From positions 124,001 to 188,000 of the forward strand of contig NZ_CAURXA010000005.1 of the NCBI RefSeq assembly GCF_963528755.1: 64,000 nucleotides of DNA. Direction: 5' to 3'. The stretch comes from Selenomonas sp963528755 (lineage in GTDB: Bacteria; Bacillota; Negativicutes; Selenomonadales; Selenomonadaceae). Below the pieces are notes generated by a model. That model made no database searches and was not told the DNA's origin. It saw only the letters and a list, made by a program, of their open reading frames with translations. Positions 1 to 9,300 of this stretch are shown here, piece after piece (positions within the stretch are counted from its first letter, which is position 1; each line of letters opens with the position of its first letter). The translations under genes were made by a program, and so were the position numbers.

Positions 1-386
1 TCGCCATATCGCAGGAGGAGCAGGCGAGAAGCCTCGCAGGGCGCGGCGGGAGCGGCTTTTCCCACTGCCATGCGATGAACGGCGAAGGTGTCCACGTCGA
101 CATCGATGGCGGCATCTACGCGTGCTCCTCTTTCGTCGGTGATGAGCGCTTCTTCCTAGGCGCTGTTATGCAGGGAGTGAATTTGCGTCGGCAGCAGGAA
201 GTATCTGCTAAGATGCAGCGAAGTATGATTTTTTGCCGGCGATGTCCCGATTTCCGCGCCTGCGGAGGCGGCTGTTTCGCGCGCTGGCTGGGAATGGAAC
301 AAGAAGAGCCGTGCGCGGCGGAATGTGCGTTGAAGAGGGCTGCAGTATCGGCAGTTTTCGGAAAGGAAGGATACCGTGCAGAGTAA
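1..386 (+). CDS. Radical SAM/SPASM-domain protein, C-terminal part only (5' end outside window)
   Basis: The reading frame is open from base 3 and stops at 384-386, so only about 127 C-terminal residues are visible. They carry a cysteine pattern typical of a SPASM auxiliary Fe-S domain: a Cys just before a Gly-rich stretch, DIDGGIYAC about 20 residues on, then CRRC, CGGGC and a final CAAEC. SPASM domains sit at the C-terminus of radical SAM enzymes that modify peptides or proteins. The radical SAM core with its CxxxCxxC motif would lie upstream of the window. The stop overlaps the GTG start of the next gene, so it is probably co-transcribed with the chelatase/nitrogenase-like cluster. Its substrate cannot be told from this fragment. 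An alternative is another Cys-rich Fe-S maturase tail. Confidence 0.75.
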   Translation, partial: AISQEEQARSLAGRGGSGFSHCHAMNGEGVHVDIDGGIYACSSFVGDERFFLGAVMQGVNLRRQQEVSAKMQRSMIFCRRCPDFRACGGGCFARWLGMEQEEPCAAECALKRAAVSAVFGKEGYRAE

Positions 387-1386
387 GGTCTTCATGCAAT
401 CGTCGCTCATCGTTGTCGTCGTTTTGCTGCTTTTTCTGACAACATCGTGCGGCGGCGAAAAGAATGTGGAGGAGCAGTCTGCGAATTCTTCGACATCGTA
501 TTCGGTGACGGACATCACGGGGCGCACGATACATTTCGACGCTCCGCCGCAGCGCATCGTCACTTTGTCGGCGACCTTGGATCAGATCGTTCTCAGCGTC
601 GTGCCGCCTGAAAGGCTTGTCGCCGTTCATTCGAGCATGAAGGAATCCGTCAATTCCAATATGGTGGAGCTCGCTTCGCAAATACCTGAGACGATACGTC
701 AGCCGAGCGTAGAATACATCGTCTCCCTTCATCCCGACGTGGTTCTTGTTGCAGATTGGCAGTATATGGAGCTTGCCGATCCGCTGCGCGATGCAGGACT
801 CAAGGTCGTCATCGGCAGGGGCCCGCATAATCTCGCAGAGGTCAAGGATCTCGTGCGCCTTGCGACGGAAACCATCGGGGAGAAGAGAAGGGGTGAAATC
901 CTGCTCAAGAAGATGGATGAAAAGCTGGCGGAGATCAAGACTAAGGTCGACGCCATTCCACAGGAGAAGAGGAAGAGCGTCGTGTTCCTCTCGCTCATGC
1001 CCACGTACGGCGGCAAGGGATCGAGCTTCGACGACGCCTGTCACTATGCGGGCGTCATCAACGGCGTTTCCGCCTACGGACTGCGCAACGGGCAGGAAGT
1101 GACGAAGGAAGTGATTCTATCGATCAATCCCGACATACTGTTTTTGCCCGATTATCCATGGAAGGGGCAGGCATGGCTCGACGAGTTCATTCGCAGCTAT
1201 ACGGAAGATCCGGCTCTTCAGACGCTCAAGGCGCTCAAAACTCACAGCCTGGTGAAGCCTCGCTCGTCCTTCCTCTACAACTGCTCGCAGGACTTTGTCT
1301 ACGGCGTGCAGGAAATCGCCTACAGGGTTTATGGCGATGAATTTTATCTGCCTGATAATGCGCATATTTCGGCAGTCGATGAGTGA
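376..1386 (+). CDS. BtuF/FepB-like periplasmic binding lipoprotein (first of two)
   Basis: This is a 336-residue substrate-binding protein of the class that serves FecCD/BtuC-type importers of siderophores, haem or cobalamin. The GTG start at 376 lies inside the end of the preceding gene and has a GGAAGG ribosome site just upstream. A basic and hydrophobic signal peptide ends at Cys25 in LTTSC, an imperfect lipobox. The mature part opens with VTDITGRTIHFDAPPQRIV, the usual start of this fold (DxxGRxV...P.RIV), and a long central helix links two lobes. It is clearly related to the second binding protein at 9293 (both have MPxYGG, GQExTKE and a late VYGVQE/VFGVQE stretch). Two binding proteins with one permease/ATPase pair suggests two forms of the ligand, or subunits with distinct roles. 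Confidence 0.88.
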   Translation: MQSKVFMQSSLIVVVVLLLFLTTSCGGEKNVEEQSANSSTSYSVTDITGRTIHFDAPPQRIVTLSATLDQIVLSVVPPERLVAVHSSMKESVNSNMVELASQIPETIRQPSVEYIVSLHPDVVLVADWQYMELADPLRDAGLKVVIGRGPHNLAEVKDLVRLATETIGEKRRGEILLKKMDEKLAEIKTKVDAIPQEKRKSVVFLSLMPTYGGKGSSFDDACHYAGVINGVSAYGLRNGQEVTKEVILSINPDILFLPDYPWKGQAWLDEFIRSYTEDPALQTLKALKTHSLVKPRSSFLYNCSQDFVYGVQEIAYRVYGDEFYLPDNAHISAVDE

Positions 1387-1433
1387 ATGTGCCGAAAGAT
1401 AGATTCCAAAATCTGGAGAGAGGGAAAACCTGT

Positions 1434-2453
1434 ATGATGAAAAGGACGTATCCCTTTTCTGCCATCGTGGGGCAGGAAGAGATGAAGAAGGCGCTTTTGC
1501 TCAATATCGTCATGCCGTCCTTGGGCGGCGTGCTGATCAAGGGCGAGAAGGGGACGGCGAAGTCGACCGCCGTCCGCGCCGCCGCTGAGCTGCTGCCCGC
1601 CATGCGGGCGGTGGCGGGCTGTGCGTGCCGCTGCGATCCTGCGGCGCCGGAGTTTTTTTGCGACGATTGCCGCAGAAAGGCTGCTGCGGGCGCACGCATG
1701 AAGGAAGAGAGCGTTCCCATGCGCGTCGTGGAGCTTCCCGTCAGTGCGACGGAGGATCGCGTCGTGGGCACGCTCGATATCGAGGCGGCGATCCGGCATG
1801 GCAGGAAGGAGTTTGAGGCGGGCATCCTCGCGGAGGCGAACCGCAGCATTCTCTATGTCGATGAAATCAATTTGCTTGACGATCACATCGTCGATATCCT
1901 GCTCGACTCGGCGGCGATGGGGGTCAATACGGTGGAGCGCGAGGGCATTTCCTATGCGCATCCGGCGCGGTTCGTGCTCGTGGGCACGATGAATCCCGAA
2001 GAGGGCGACATACGCCCGCAGCTGCTCGACCGGTTCGCCCTTTCGGTGACGGTGACGGGCGAGCGCGAGGCGAAGGATCGCATCGAGGTGGTGAAGAGGC
2101 GCATCGCTTATGAGCAGGATGCGGAGGGCTTTGCCGCTTCCTACAGGGAGCAGCAGGAAGCATTGCGCGAGAGGATCGAAAGGGCGCGTGCTCTCCTCAA
2201 AAGCGTCGCCGTGGCAGATGGAATGCTGGAAAAGGCGGCGCACATCTCGCTCGCGCTCGGCGTTGACGGGCATCGCGCCGACATCACGCTCATCAAGGCG
2301 GCGATGGCGAATGCCGCCTTCTCGGGGCGCACGGAGGTCGCAAAGGAAGATATGAAGGCCGTCAGCCGCCTCGTGCTCGCGCATCGTCTGCGCCGCCGCC
2401 CCTTCGAGGAGGGCGAGGTCGACTGGTCTGCCGTGGATGATGTACTGGCTTGA
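1434..2453 (+). CDS. Mg/Co-chelatase AAA+ subunit I (ChlI/BchI/CobS-like) with a cysteine insertion
   Basis: This is an AAA+ ATPase of about 339 residues. With the D subunit it drives metal insertion by a CobN/BchH-type large subunit. Walker A is GEKGTAKS near residue 36 and Walker B is ILYVDEINLL near residue 140, followed by the GTMNPEEGDIRPQLLDRF sensor region typical of ChlI. Between them, at about residues 62-83, lies a Cys cluster (CACRC then CDDC) that looks like a metal site and is found in some cobalt-type homologues. The frame opens at GTG 1383, but GGAGAGAGGG at 1415-1424 points to ATG 1434 (ATG 1437 also possible). It follows the binding protein by 47 bases and precedes the D subunit directly, so it belongs to one operon. 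Confidence 0.9.
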   Translation: MMKRTYPFSAIVGQEEMKKALLLNIVMPSLGGVLIKGEKGTAKSTAVRAAAELLPAMRAVAGCACRCDPAAPEFFCDDCRRKAAAGARMKEESVPMRVVELPVSATEDRVVGTLDIEAAIRHGRKEFEAGILAEANRSILYVDEINLLDDHIVDILLDSAAMGVNTVEREGISYAHPARFVLVGTMNPEEGDIRPQLLDRFALSVTVTGEREAKDRIEVVKRRIAYEQDAEGFAASYREQQEALRERIERARALLKSVAVADGMLEKAAHISLALGVDGHRADITLIKAAMANAAFSGRTEVAKEDMKAVSRLVLAHRLRRRPFEEGEVDWSAVDDVLA

Positions 2454-2463
2454 GGAGATGGGC

Positions 2464-4440
2464 ATGGAATATCCGCGCTATCCGTTTACCGCTGTCGTCG
2501 GTCAGGAGCAGGCAAAGAAGGGGCTTCTTCTCGCGCTCGTGAATCCGCGCATGGGCGGCTTGCTCATTTCAGGCAAACGCGGCACAGCGAAGTCCGTCCT
2601 TGTGCGTGCAGCAGCGCCGTTCACGCCGACGGGGAGTCTCGTCGAACTGCCGCTCGGCGCGACGGACGACATGGTTTTCGGCAGTCTCGATGTGGATGCG
2701 GCTGTGCGGGACGGCGAGCGTCGCCTGCGCCATGGTCTCCTGCATCGCGCGGCGCATACGCTCATTTACATGGACGAGGTGAATCTCCTGCGCGAGGAGG
2801 TCTTGAAGTCTGTCTTAGAGAGCGCGTCGGCGGGGATGTTTTCCTTGGAGCGCGACGGCGTATCGGCGGTCGAGGAGATAAGCTGTCTGCCTGTCGGGAC
2901 GATGGATCCCGCAGAAGGCGTGCTCTCGCCCGCGCTGCTCGACAGCTTCGGCATGTTCGCGGCGATGGATGATGTGGAAGAGACGGAGCAGCGTGCCGAG
3001 ATCGCGCGGCGCGTGCTCGCCTTTGAACGTGCGCCAAAAGCTTTCTGCCGCGCGTATGCGCAGCAGGAAGCCGAGCTGCAGCAGAAGGCGGCACGAGCGC
3101 GAGAGATGCTTCCTGCTGTGGAAGTTTCCCATGCCATCCTGCATCTCGCCGCGCAGTACGCCGCACGCGCCCTTTGCGTGGGAAATCGCGCCGAAATCTA
3201 TCTCGTGGAAGCGGCACGCGCCTTGGCGGCGCTCGCCGGGCGCATCTATGTGATGCCGCAGGACATCGAGGAGGCGGCGCTCTTCGTGCTCGCGCATCGC
3301 ATGAGCCGAAAAAAGGAGCAGCGCGAAGAGAGAAGCAGACAGCAGAAAGAGCCGCAGGAACAGGAACAACCACAGGAACAACCGCAGGAATCGCAAGCTG
3401 AGCCACAGGAAGAGTCGGAAGATGAGGCGGAGGATGCGCCGCAGGAGGAGCGTCCGGACGATGCTTTGACGAGAGATGCGACGGGCGGCGAATCGAAAGA
3501 ACAGGAAGATGATAGAGGAGAAGCGCAGGAAGAAGCGGCGCAGACCGATGCGGAGCGAACGCCGCCTGCGGACGGCGATTCGGGCGGCGAAGACACGGAT
3601 GAGACGCACTCTATAGAAGCGGTTATGGCGCGGCTTTCTCTCCTGCGTGAGACGGTGTGCGGGAGGAAGGGCAAGAGCGGCAGACGGACAATCATGCAGC
3701 TTGACGTGCCGGCGGGACGTCCTTGGCGCACATCGCTGCCGCGCCGCGGACGGCGCATCGACCTCGCCTTTGCCGCTACGCTTCGTGCGGCGGCGCCCTA
3801 TCAACGGCAGCGGCATGGCGAGCAGGCCGTCGTCATACGCGCCGAGGATTTGCGCGTGTGGATCCGAGCGCGTCGTGCCGCCGCGAACATCCTCTTCCTC
3901 GTCGATGCGAGCGGCTCTATGGGTGCGAAGGAGCGCATGAAGATGGTGAAGGGCGCGGTGCTCGCCCTCCTGCGCGAAGCGTACCAAAAGCGTGACCGCG
4001 TGGGACTGATTGCCTTTCGCCGCACGAGCGCCGAGATGCTCTTGCCGATGACACGGAGCGTGGAGCTGGCGGAAAAGGAACTGCGCTCTTTGCCGACGGG
4101 CGGCAAGACGCCGCTCGCGGAAGGGCTTGCCGCCGCGCTCAAGATGATGGATGAGCTTGCTCGCAAAGAAGGCGCAGAAACGGTGCTCGTGCTTGTGACA
4201 GACGGCAGGACGAATGTTTCTGCGGCGGGGAAGGCGAAGGAGGAGGCGCTGCGCGCAGCGGAGGAGATCGCGCGAAGAGACACGCACTGCATCGTGCTCG
4301 ATACGGAGAAGAGCTTTCCGAAGGTGGGACTGGCGCCTGAGATCGCGCAGCGCATGAATGCGGGCTATGCCACGCTGGAGCGCCTTTGTGCCGAAGGCGT
4401 ATTGGAAGTCGTGCGGCGTTTTCGCGATATGCAAGAGTGA
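2464..4440 (+). CDS. Mg/Co-chelatase subunit D (ChlD/BchD-like): AAA+ plus von Willebrand A
   Basis: A protein of about 658 residues with three parts. The N-terminal AAA+ module has Walker A GKRGTAKS near residue 40. Next comes a very acidic, Gln/Pro/Glu-rich linker at about residues 280-385. The C-terminal VWA domain has the MIDAS motif DASGSMG near residue 481 and TDGRTN near 579. This is the normal ChlD architecture, which bridges the I ring to the large chelatase subunit. ATG 2437 and 2458 also exist in frame, but GAGGAG at 2452-2457 is well placed for ATG 2464. The stop of the I subunit overlaps this start region, so translation is probably coupled. Together with the gene at 5608 it completes a three-subunit, ATP-dependent chelatase. 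Confidence 0.9.
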   Translation: MEYPRYPFTAVVGQEQAKKGLLLALVNPRMGGLLISGKRGTAKSVLVRAAAPFTPTGSLVELPLGATDDMVFGSLDVDAAVRDGERRLRHGLLHRAAHTLIYMDEVNLLREEVLKSVLESASAGMFSLERDGVSAVEEISCLPVGTMDPAEGVLSPALLDSFGMFAAMDDVEETEQRAEIARRVLAFERAPKAFCRAYAQQEAELQQKAARAREMLPAVEVSHAILHLAAQYAARALCVGNRAEIYLVEAARALAALAGRIYVMPQDIEEAALFVLAHRMSRKKEQREERSRQQKEPQEQEQPQEQPQESQAEPQEESEDEAEDAPQEERPDDALTRDATGGESKEQEDDRGEAQEEAAQTDAERTPPADGDSGGEDTDETHSIEAVMARLSLLRETVCGRKGKSGRRTIMQLDVPAGRPWRTSLPRRGRRIDLAFAATLRAAAPYQRQRHGEQAVVIRAEDLRVWIRARRAAANILFLVDASGSMGAKERMKMVKGAVLALLREAYQKRDRVGLIAFRRTSAEMLLPMTRSVELAEKELRSLPTGGKTPLAEGLAAALKMMDELARKEGAETVLVLVTDGRTNVSAAGKAKEEALRAAEEIARRDTHCIVLDTEKSFPKVGLAPEIAQRMNAGYATLERLCAEGVLEVVRRFRDMQE

Positions 4441-4467
4441 TGGTGCGTGATGGAGGGGCAAGAGCAG

Positions 4468-5574
4468 ATGGAATTGGCAAGACTGACGACGGGCGACGTC
4501 GCTTATCGCTATGACAAGAGCATCGTTTTGGTTTTCAGCGGGCGGCGCAAGGTGCTGAGCACTTCGCTTTACAACGGCGGCTACCATGAGGATTTCGAGG
4601 CGGTGTTCAACCGCGATATGACGCAGGGATCGGGAATGCCCTGCGAGTCCTTTGCACCGACGTACGTCGAGAGCATGAAGATCGTGGCGGAGCGGCTTGG
4701 TCTTGCGCCAGAATTGACCTCGGGCATGGGTACGGCGGCGCACATGGAAAACGCCTCCATCGTGTCGCGAAGCTACAAGGAACTGACCGTGACGGCGATC
4801 GTAACGGGTGGCGTGGAAACGAACGGCGGGCGCGTCGGCGATCCTGCGTCTTACTACAAGATGGCGGAGAAGAAATGCGGCACGATCAACATCATGCTCG
4901 TCATCGACGCCGATCTGCCGCCTGGCATCCTCGCGCGTGCCCTCGTGACCTGCACGGAAGCGAAGACGGCGGCGCTGCAGGAACTCATGGCGCCGAGCCG
5001 CTATTCCACGGGACTCGCCACGGGCTCGGGCACGGATCAGACGATCGTCATCGCCAACAGCGAGTCGCTGCTCTTCTTCGAGGGCGCAGGAAAACATTCC
5101 AAGCTCGGCGAGCTCATCGGACTTGCCGTCATGGCGGCGGTCAAGGAAGCGCTCAAGAAGCAGTCGGGTCTTACGCCCGCGCAGCAGCACGATCTGCTGC
5201 GCCGCCTGCGCCGCTTCGGCGTCACGGAAGAAGCGCTGTGGCAGCGATATAAGGAAGTGGCGGGCGCCGATGCCTTAATTAAGGCGCAATTCATCGCAGC
5301 TTTGGAAAAAATGACCGCCGTGCCGGCGCTCTTCCCCTTGGGCGTGCTCTTCATCCATCTCTATGATGAGCATCTCTGGGGACTGCTGGAAAAGGAGGAG
5401 ACTTGGGAAGCAGCCGAAAAGCTGCTGAAAGAGATGGCGGCAGCGCTTTGCCTGAAGACGCAGGAGGGCGTGCTCATGCAGGAAGACTATATGGAGTCCC
5501 TTGCGATGCTTCTCGTGCGTGCCGTCGTCGAGCGTGCGGCTCGGACAGTTTCGGAAGCAAACGGATGCAGATGA
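4468..5574 (+). CDS. cbiZ-like: CbiZ-like adenosylcobinamide amidohydrolase with C-terminal extension
   Basis: The first 215 or so residues match the CbiZ family, enzymes that cut the amide bond between the corrin ring and its aminopropanol arm when adenosylcobinamide is salvaged. Visible family features are YNGGYHE near residue 36, SGMGTAAHM, TGGVETNGGRVGDP, CGTINIMLVID and TGLATGSGTDQTIV. About 150 further residues follow (total about 368), longer than a minimal CbiZ domain. They are helical and charged, and I do not recognise them. GGAGGGG at 4452-4458 fits ATG 4468 better than the in-frame GTG 4447 or ATG 4450. Its place between chelatase subunits suggests it acts on the same tetrapyrrole, possibly a non-cobinamide side chain. 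The family call is firm; the exact substrate is inference. Confidence 0.8.
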   Translation: MELARLTTGDVAYRYDKSIVLVFSGRRKVLSTSLYNGGYHEDFEAVFNRDMTQGSGMPCESFAPTYVESMKIVAERLGLAPELTSGMGTAAHMENASIVSRSYKELTVTAIVTGGVETNGGRVGDPASYYKMAEKKCGTINIMLVIDADLPPGILARALVTCTEAKTAALQELMAPSRYSTGLATGSGTDQTIVIANSESLLFFEGAGKHSKLGELIGLAVMAAVKEALKKQSGLTPAQQHDLLRRLRRFGVTEEALWQRYKEVAGADALIKAQFIAALEKMTAVPALFPLGVLFIHLYDEHLWGLLEKEETWEAAEKLLKEMAAALCLKTQEGVLMQEDYMESLAMLLVRAVVERAARTVSEANGCR

Positions 5575-5607
5575 TGCATGAACAGTGAACACGAGAGGTG
5601 CAGCAAA

Positions 5608-8600
5608 ATGAAGATCGCAGTCTATACGAATATTCAGCGCGTCTTTGCGCTCGTCCATCACGTGCAGGAAGCGTGCATGTCGGCAGTTCCCTCGCTGGCG
5701 ATTGCCGTCCGCCTGGCGGATGGCATGGATTCGTGGCGCGAGGCGCAGGAGAAGGCCGATGTCACACTGTTCCTGTGGATGGGCACAGGGCTGGACAATC
5801 CCTTCTTGCAGCAGGCGTCGCGCACTTTGCAGAAGAGCCGTGCGCCGCATTTGATTCTCGTGGACAATGCCGAGCATGATAAGGTCAGCTATGGCTTCTC
5901 GGCAGAGGAAATCGCTCTCGCTTGGCAGTATTTCCGCTACGACGGCGAGGAGAATATGAAAAATTTCCTGCTGCATCTTGCCAAAAAGTTCGGACTTTCT
6001 GCTGAGCCGGAGCCGCCGCGCGCGCTGCCTTGGCACGGCATATACCATCCCGATTGGCACGACGATTGCCAGGACATTGAGGGATATCGTGCCGCGCATT
6101 GCCGTGACGGCCGGCGGACGGTCGGCGTCATCTTCTATCGTTCGGAGTGGATCGCGGGGGACTTCACCTATCACACGGCCTTGATTCGTGCGATCGAGGC
6201 GCAGGGACTCAATGCCGTCGCGGTCTTTTCCAATTCGTATCGCGACGAGCGCGTGGAGTCGCCGACGCTCTTTGATGCCATGAAGCGATACTTCTGCTGC
6301 GAGGGGAAGACCGTCGTCGACGCCATTATCACGACGATGAAGTTTTCCATCAAGGCGGGCGGCACGCGCATCGAAGATCTCTATGCGCTCGGCGTGCCGC
6401 TTCTTGAAGCGTACACGGTGCTTGCTCCCAAGGAAGAATGGGAAAGGTCGCCTGCAGGTCTCGACCCGATGGAGGTGTCCTTCAGCGTCTGTATGCCGGA
6501 GTTCGACGGCGTCATTCATGCCGTGCCGATTGCGGCGAAGGTACTCGATGAGATGGGAACGCCTCGCTATGCGCCGCTTGAGGAGCGCATGGAGCGTCTG
6601 GCTAGGAAGGCGAAAAAGTGGGCGAGTCTGCGCCATAAGGCGAACGAGGAGAAGAAGATCGCCATCGTCTTTCACAACTATCCGCCGACGAATGCGAATA
6701 TCGGCAGTGCGGCGGGGCTTGACTCGCCCGAGAGCGTGCGCCGCTTGCTCGCGAGGATGCGCGAGGCGGGCTATCACGTCGATTTTGTGCCGGAGAGCAG
6801 CCAAGAGCTCATGGATATTCTTACGAATCACGCGACGAATGACCGCCGCTTCATGAGTGAGGAGCAGGTAAAGAATGCCGATGGACAACTTACGGCGGCG
6901 CAGTATGAAAGATTCTTCAAGGCGCTGCCGCAAAAGGTCAAGGAACATCTGAGAAAGGATTGGGGCGAAGAGCCGGGCGAGGTGTTCAACTACGACGGTA
7001 CGCTGCTCGTGCCCGGCACGCTCAACGGCAATGTCTTTCTCACGGTGCAGCCGCCGCGCGGCTTCGGCGAGGATCCGGGCAAGCTGCTGCATTCGCCCGA
7101 CGCCGCGCCCACGCATCACTACATCGGATTTTATCACTGGCTGCGCGATCTGTGGCAAGCGGACGCCGTCGTCCACGTCGGCACGCACGGCTCGTTGGAG
7201 TGGCTGCCGGGAAAGAGCACAGCGCTCTCAAACGAATGCTATCCCGACGTCTCGCTCGGCGATCTGCCCGACGTATATCCCTACTGGATCACGATTGTCG
7301 GTGAGGGCATACAGGCAAAGCGCCGCGGCGCAGCGTGCCTCATCAGCCATCTTTCGCCGCCGATGCAGCTTGCGGGCGCTTTCGACGAGCTGCAGGAGCT
7401 TGAGCAGGCGCTCGACGAGTACGTTCATTTCCGTGCGGCGCAGCCCGACAATCTGGCAGCGGTACAGGAAATCGTGCGCGAGAAGGCGGCGCTCTGCCAT
7501 TTCGAGGATTCTATCGAGGAAGGCGAGGACTTCGACGCCTATGTCGCTGCTCTGCACAATTATGTGACGGACATCAAGAACATGCAGATCCGCACGGGAC
7601 TTCATATCCTCGGGCAAGTTCCAGAAGCCGAAAAACTCTTAGACCTCGTGCTTGCGCTCGTGCGCGTCGAGCATGGCGGCGAGCCGTCGCTCCTGCGCCT
7701 CATCGCCAAGGAAGAGGGCTACGATTACGAAGAGCTTTTGGAGCACAGCGAACGCATGACGGAGGACGGCATGACGTACGGCAGAAAGCTCGATGCGGTG
7801 GAAGACGTCATGCGCCTGCTTCTCGTGCGCCTCGCCGCGCGCGCCTACATGCCGCAGGCGGCGAGAGAAGTGTTGGCTTTGGAACCGTTCGCCTCGTACA
7901 GTGCAGCGGGCAGGGAAGGACTTCTGGCGGCGTTCGGCGAAGTTACGGAGAAGATCGTGCCGCGCCTCCTGCGCACGGAGGAGGAGCTGACGGGCACGCT
8001 CCGCGCCCTTTCGGGCGGCTACATCGAGCCGGGGCCGGCGGGAGCACCGACGACGAACGGCGCAGACGTCCTGCCGACGGGACGCAACTTCTACGGACTT
8101 GATCCGCGCTGTCTGCCGACACCTGCAGCGTGGGAGTACGGCAAGGAACTGGGCGATGCGCTCGTCGAGCAGTATATCAGCGAGGAGGGACGCTACCCGG
8201 AGGCGGTCGGCATCGTCTTCTGGGCAGGCTCGAATATGCGCAGTCATGGACAGTGCATCGCCGAGCTGTTCTATCTCATGGGCGTGCGCCCCGTCTGGCA
8301 GAGACCGTCGCAGCGCGTCGTCGGGCTTGAGGTCATCCCCCTCGCCAAGCTCAAGCGGCCGCGCATCGATGTGACGGCGCGTATTAGCGGTCTTTTCCGC
8401 GATGCCGTGCCGAACGCCATCCGCTGGGTCGACGAGGCTGTGAAGCTTGCAGCAGTGCAGGAGGAGAGCGAAGATGAAAATTTCGTGCGCAAGCACATCC
8501 TCGCGGACACGGCATGGCTCGAAGAGCAGGGCGAAGAGCATGCTCTCGCTTGGGAACGCGCCTCGTGCCGTATCTTCGGCGATCCGCCAGGCGCTTACGG

Positions 8601-9300
8601 CGCGGGCGTCGGCGACCTTTTGGAGTCGAAGGCATGGCAGACGCTCGACGATCTCGCGGCCGTCTACACGCGCTTTTCGGGCACGGCGTACGGCGCGGAC
8701 GGCATGGCGCGCGGCTACGATCCCGAGCTTTTCCAGCGGCGCATGAAGGAACTTGATGTCACGGTCAAGAACGAGGACACGCGCGAGACGCACATGTTCA
8801 GCTCGGACGATTATAACGCCTACCACGGCGGCATGATTGCTACCGTGCGTGCACTCACGGGCAAGGCGCCGCGCTCTTACAGCGGCGATACGAGCGACCG
8901 TCAGCGCATCGTCGTGCGCACCGTCGCAGCAGAAGCCGAGCGGCTGTTCCGCGGCGAGGCGATGAATCCGAAATTCATCGAGGGCATGAAAGAGCATGGC
9001 TACAAGGGAGCTTCCGACCTTGCGAATTATCTCGCGCACAGCTATCAATGGGATGCGACGAGTGCCGTCATGGAGGATTGGATGTACGAAGGATATGCGC
9101 GCAAGTACGTGCTCGACGCGTCAATGCAGGAGTGGCTGCAGGAGGTCAATCCCTGGGCGCTGCACCGCATGGCGGAAACGCTCCTAGAGGCGGAGCAGCG
9201 CGGCTTGTGGAAAGCGCGTGAGGAGACGAAGGAGGAATTGCGCGAGCTGTTCCTCTCCATCGAGGGCGATCTGGAAGAGAGGGCGGAACAAATTGTATAA
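5608..9300 (+). CDS. cobN-like: CobN/BchH-like chelatase large subunit
   Basis: About 1230 residues, the usual size of the CobN/BchH/ChlH porphyrin- or corrin-binding subunit. The core signature VHVGTHGSLEWLPGKS lies near residue 520, followed by YPYWITIVGEGIQAKRRGAA, both characteristic of CobN-type proteins. The long C-terminal half contains the STYRDD-like equivalent region (SSDDYNAYHGGM) and a Trp-rich end. Family members insert Mg2+ or Co2+. Bacteroidetes HmuS, a CobN relative, is linked to haem use, so metal removal is also conceivable. In-frame ATG 5578 exists, but GAGAGGTG upstream favours ATG 5608. The start MKIAVYTN resembles the Rossmann-like opening of the family. The stop overlaps the TTG start of the next gene. 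All three chelatase subunits are in this operon. Confidence 0.92.
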   Translation: MKIAVYTNIQRVFALVHHVQEACMSAVPSLAIAVRLADGMDSWREAQEKADVTLFLWMGTGLDNPFLQQASRTLQKSRAPHLILVDNAEHDKVSYGFSAEEIALAWQYFRYDGEENMKNFLLHLAKKFGLSAEPEPPRALPWHGIYHPDWHDDCQDIEGYRAAHCRDGRRTVGVIFYRSEWIAGDFTYHTALIRAIEAQGLNAVAVFSNSYRDERVESPTLFDAMKRYFCCEGKTVVDAIITTMKFSIKAGGTRIEDLYALGVPLLEAYTVLAPKEEWERSPAGLDPMEVSFSVCMPEFDGVIHAVPIAAKVLDEMGTPRYAPLEERMERLARKAKKWASLRHKANEEKKIAIVFHNYPPTNANIGSAAGLDSPESVRRLLARMREAGYHVDFVPESSQELMDILTNHATNDRRFMSEEQVKNADGQLTAAQYERFFKALPQKVKEHLRKDWGEEPGEVFNYDGTLLVPGTLNGNVFLTVQPPRGFGEDPGKLLHSPDAAPTHHYIGFYHWLRDLWQADAVVHVGTHGSLEWLPGKSTALSNECYPDVSLGDLPDVYPYWITIVGEGIQAKRRGAACLISHLSPPMQLAGAFDELQELEQALDEYVHFRAAQPDNLAAVQEIVREKAALCHFEDSIEEGEDFDAYVAALHNYVTDIKNMQIRTGLHILGQVPEAEKLLDLVLALVRVEHGGEPSLLRLIAKEEGYDYEELLEHSERMTEDGMTYGRKLDAVEDVMRLLLVRLAARAYMPQAAREVLALEPFASYSAAGREGLLAAFGEVTEKIVPRLLRTEEELTGTLRALSGGYIEPGPAGAPTTNGADVLPTGRNFYGLDPRCLPTPAAWEYGKELGDALVEQYISEEGRYPEAVGIVFWAGSNMRSHGQCIAELFYLMGVRPVWQRPSQRVVGLEVIPLAKLKRPRIDVTARISGLFRDAVPNAIRWVDEAVKLAAVQEESEDENFVRKHILADTAWLEEQGEEHALAWERASCRIFGDPPGAYGAGVGDLLESKAWQTLDDLAAVYTRFSGTAYGADGMARGYDPELFQRRMKELDVTVKNEDTRETHMFSSDDYNAYHGGMIATVRALTGKAPRSYSGDTSDRQRIVVRTVAAEAERLFRGEAMNPKFIEGMKEHGYKGASDLANYLAHSYQWDATSAVMEDWMYEGYARKYVLDASMQEWLQEVNPWALHRMAETLLEAEQRGLWKAREETKEELRELFLSIEGDLEERAEQIV

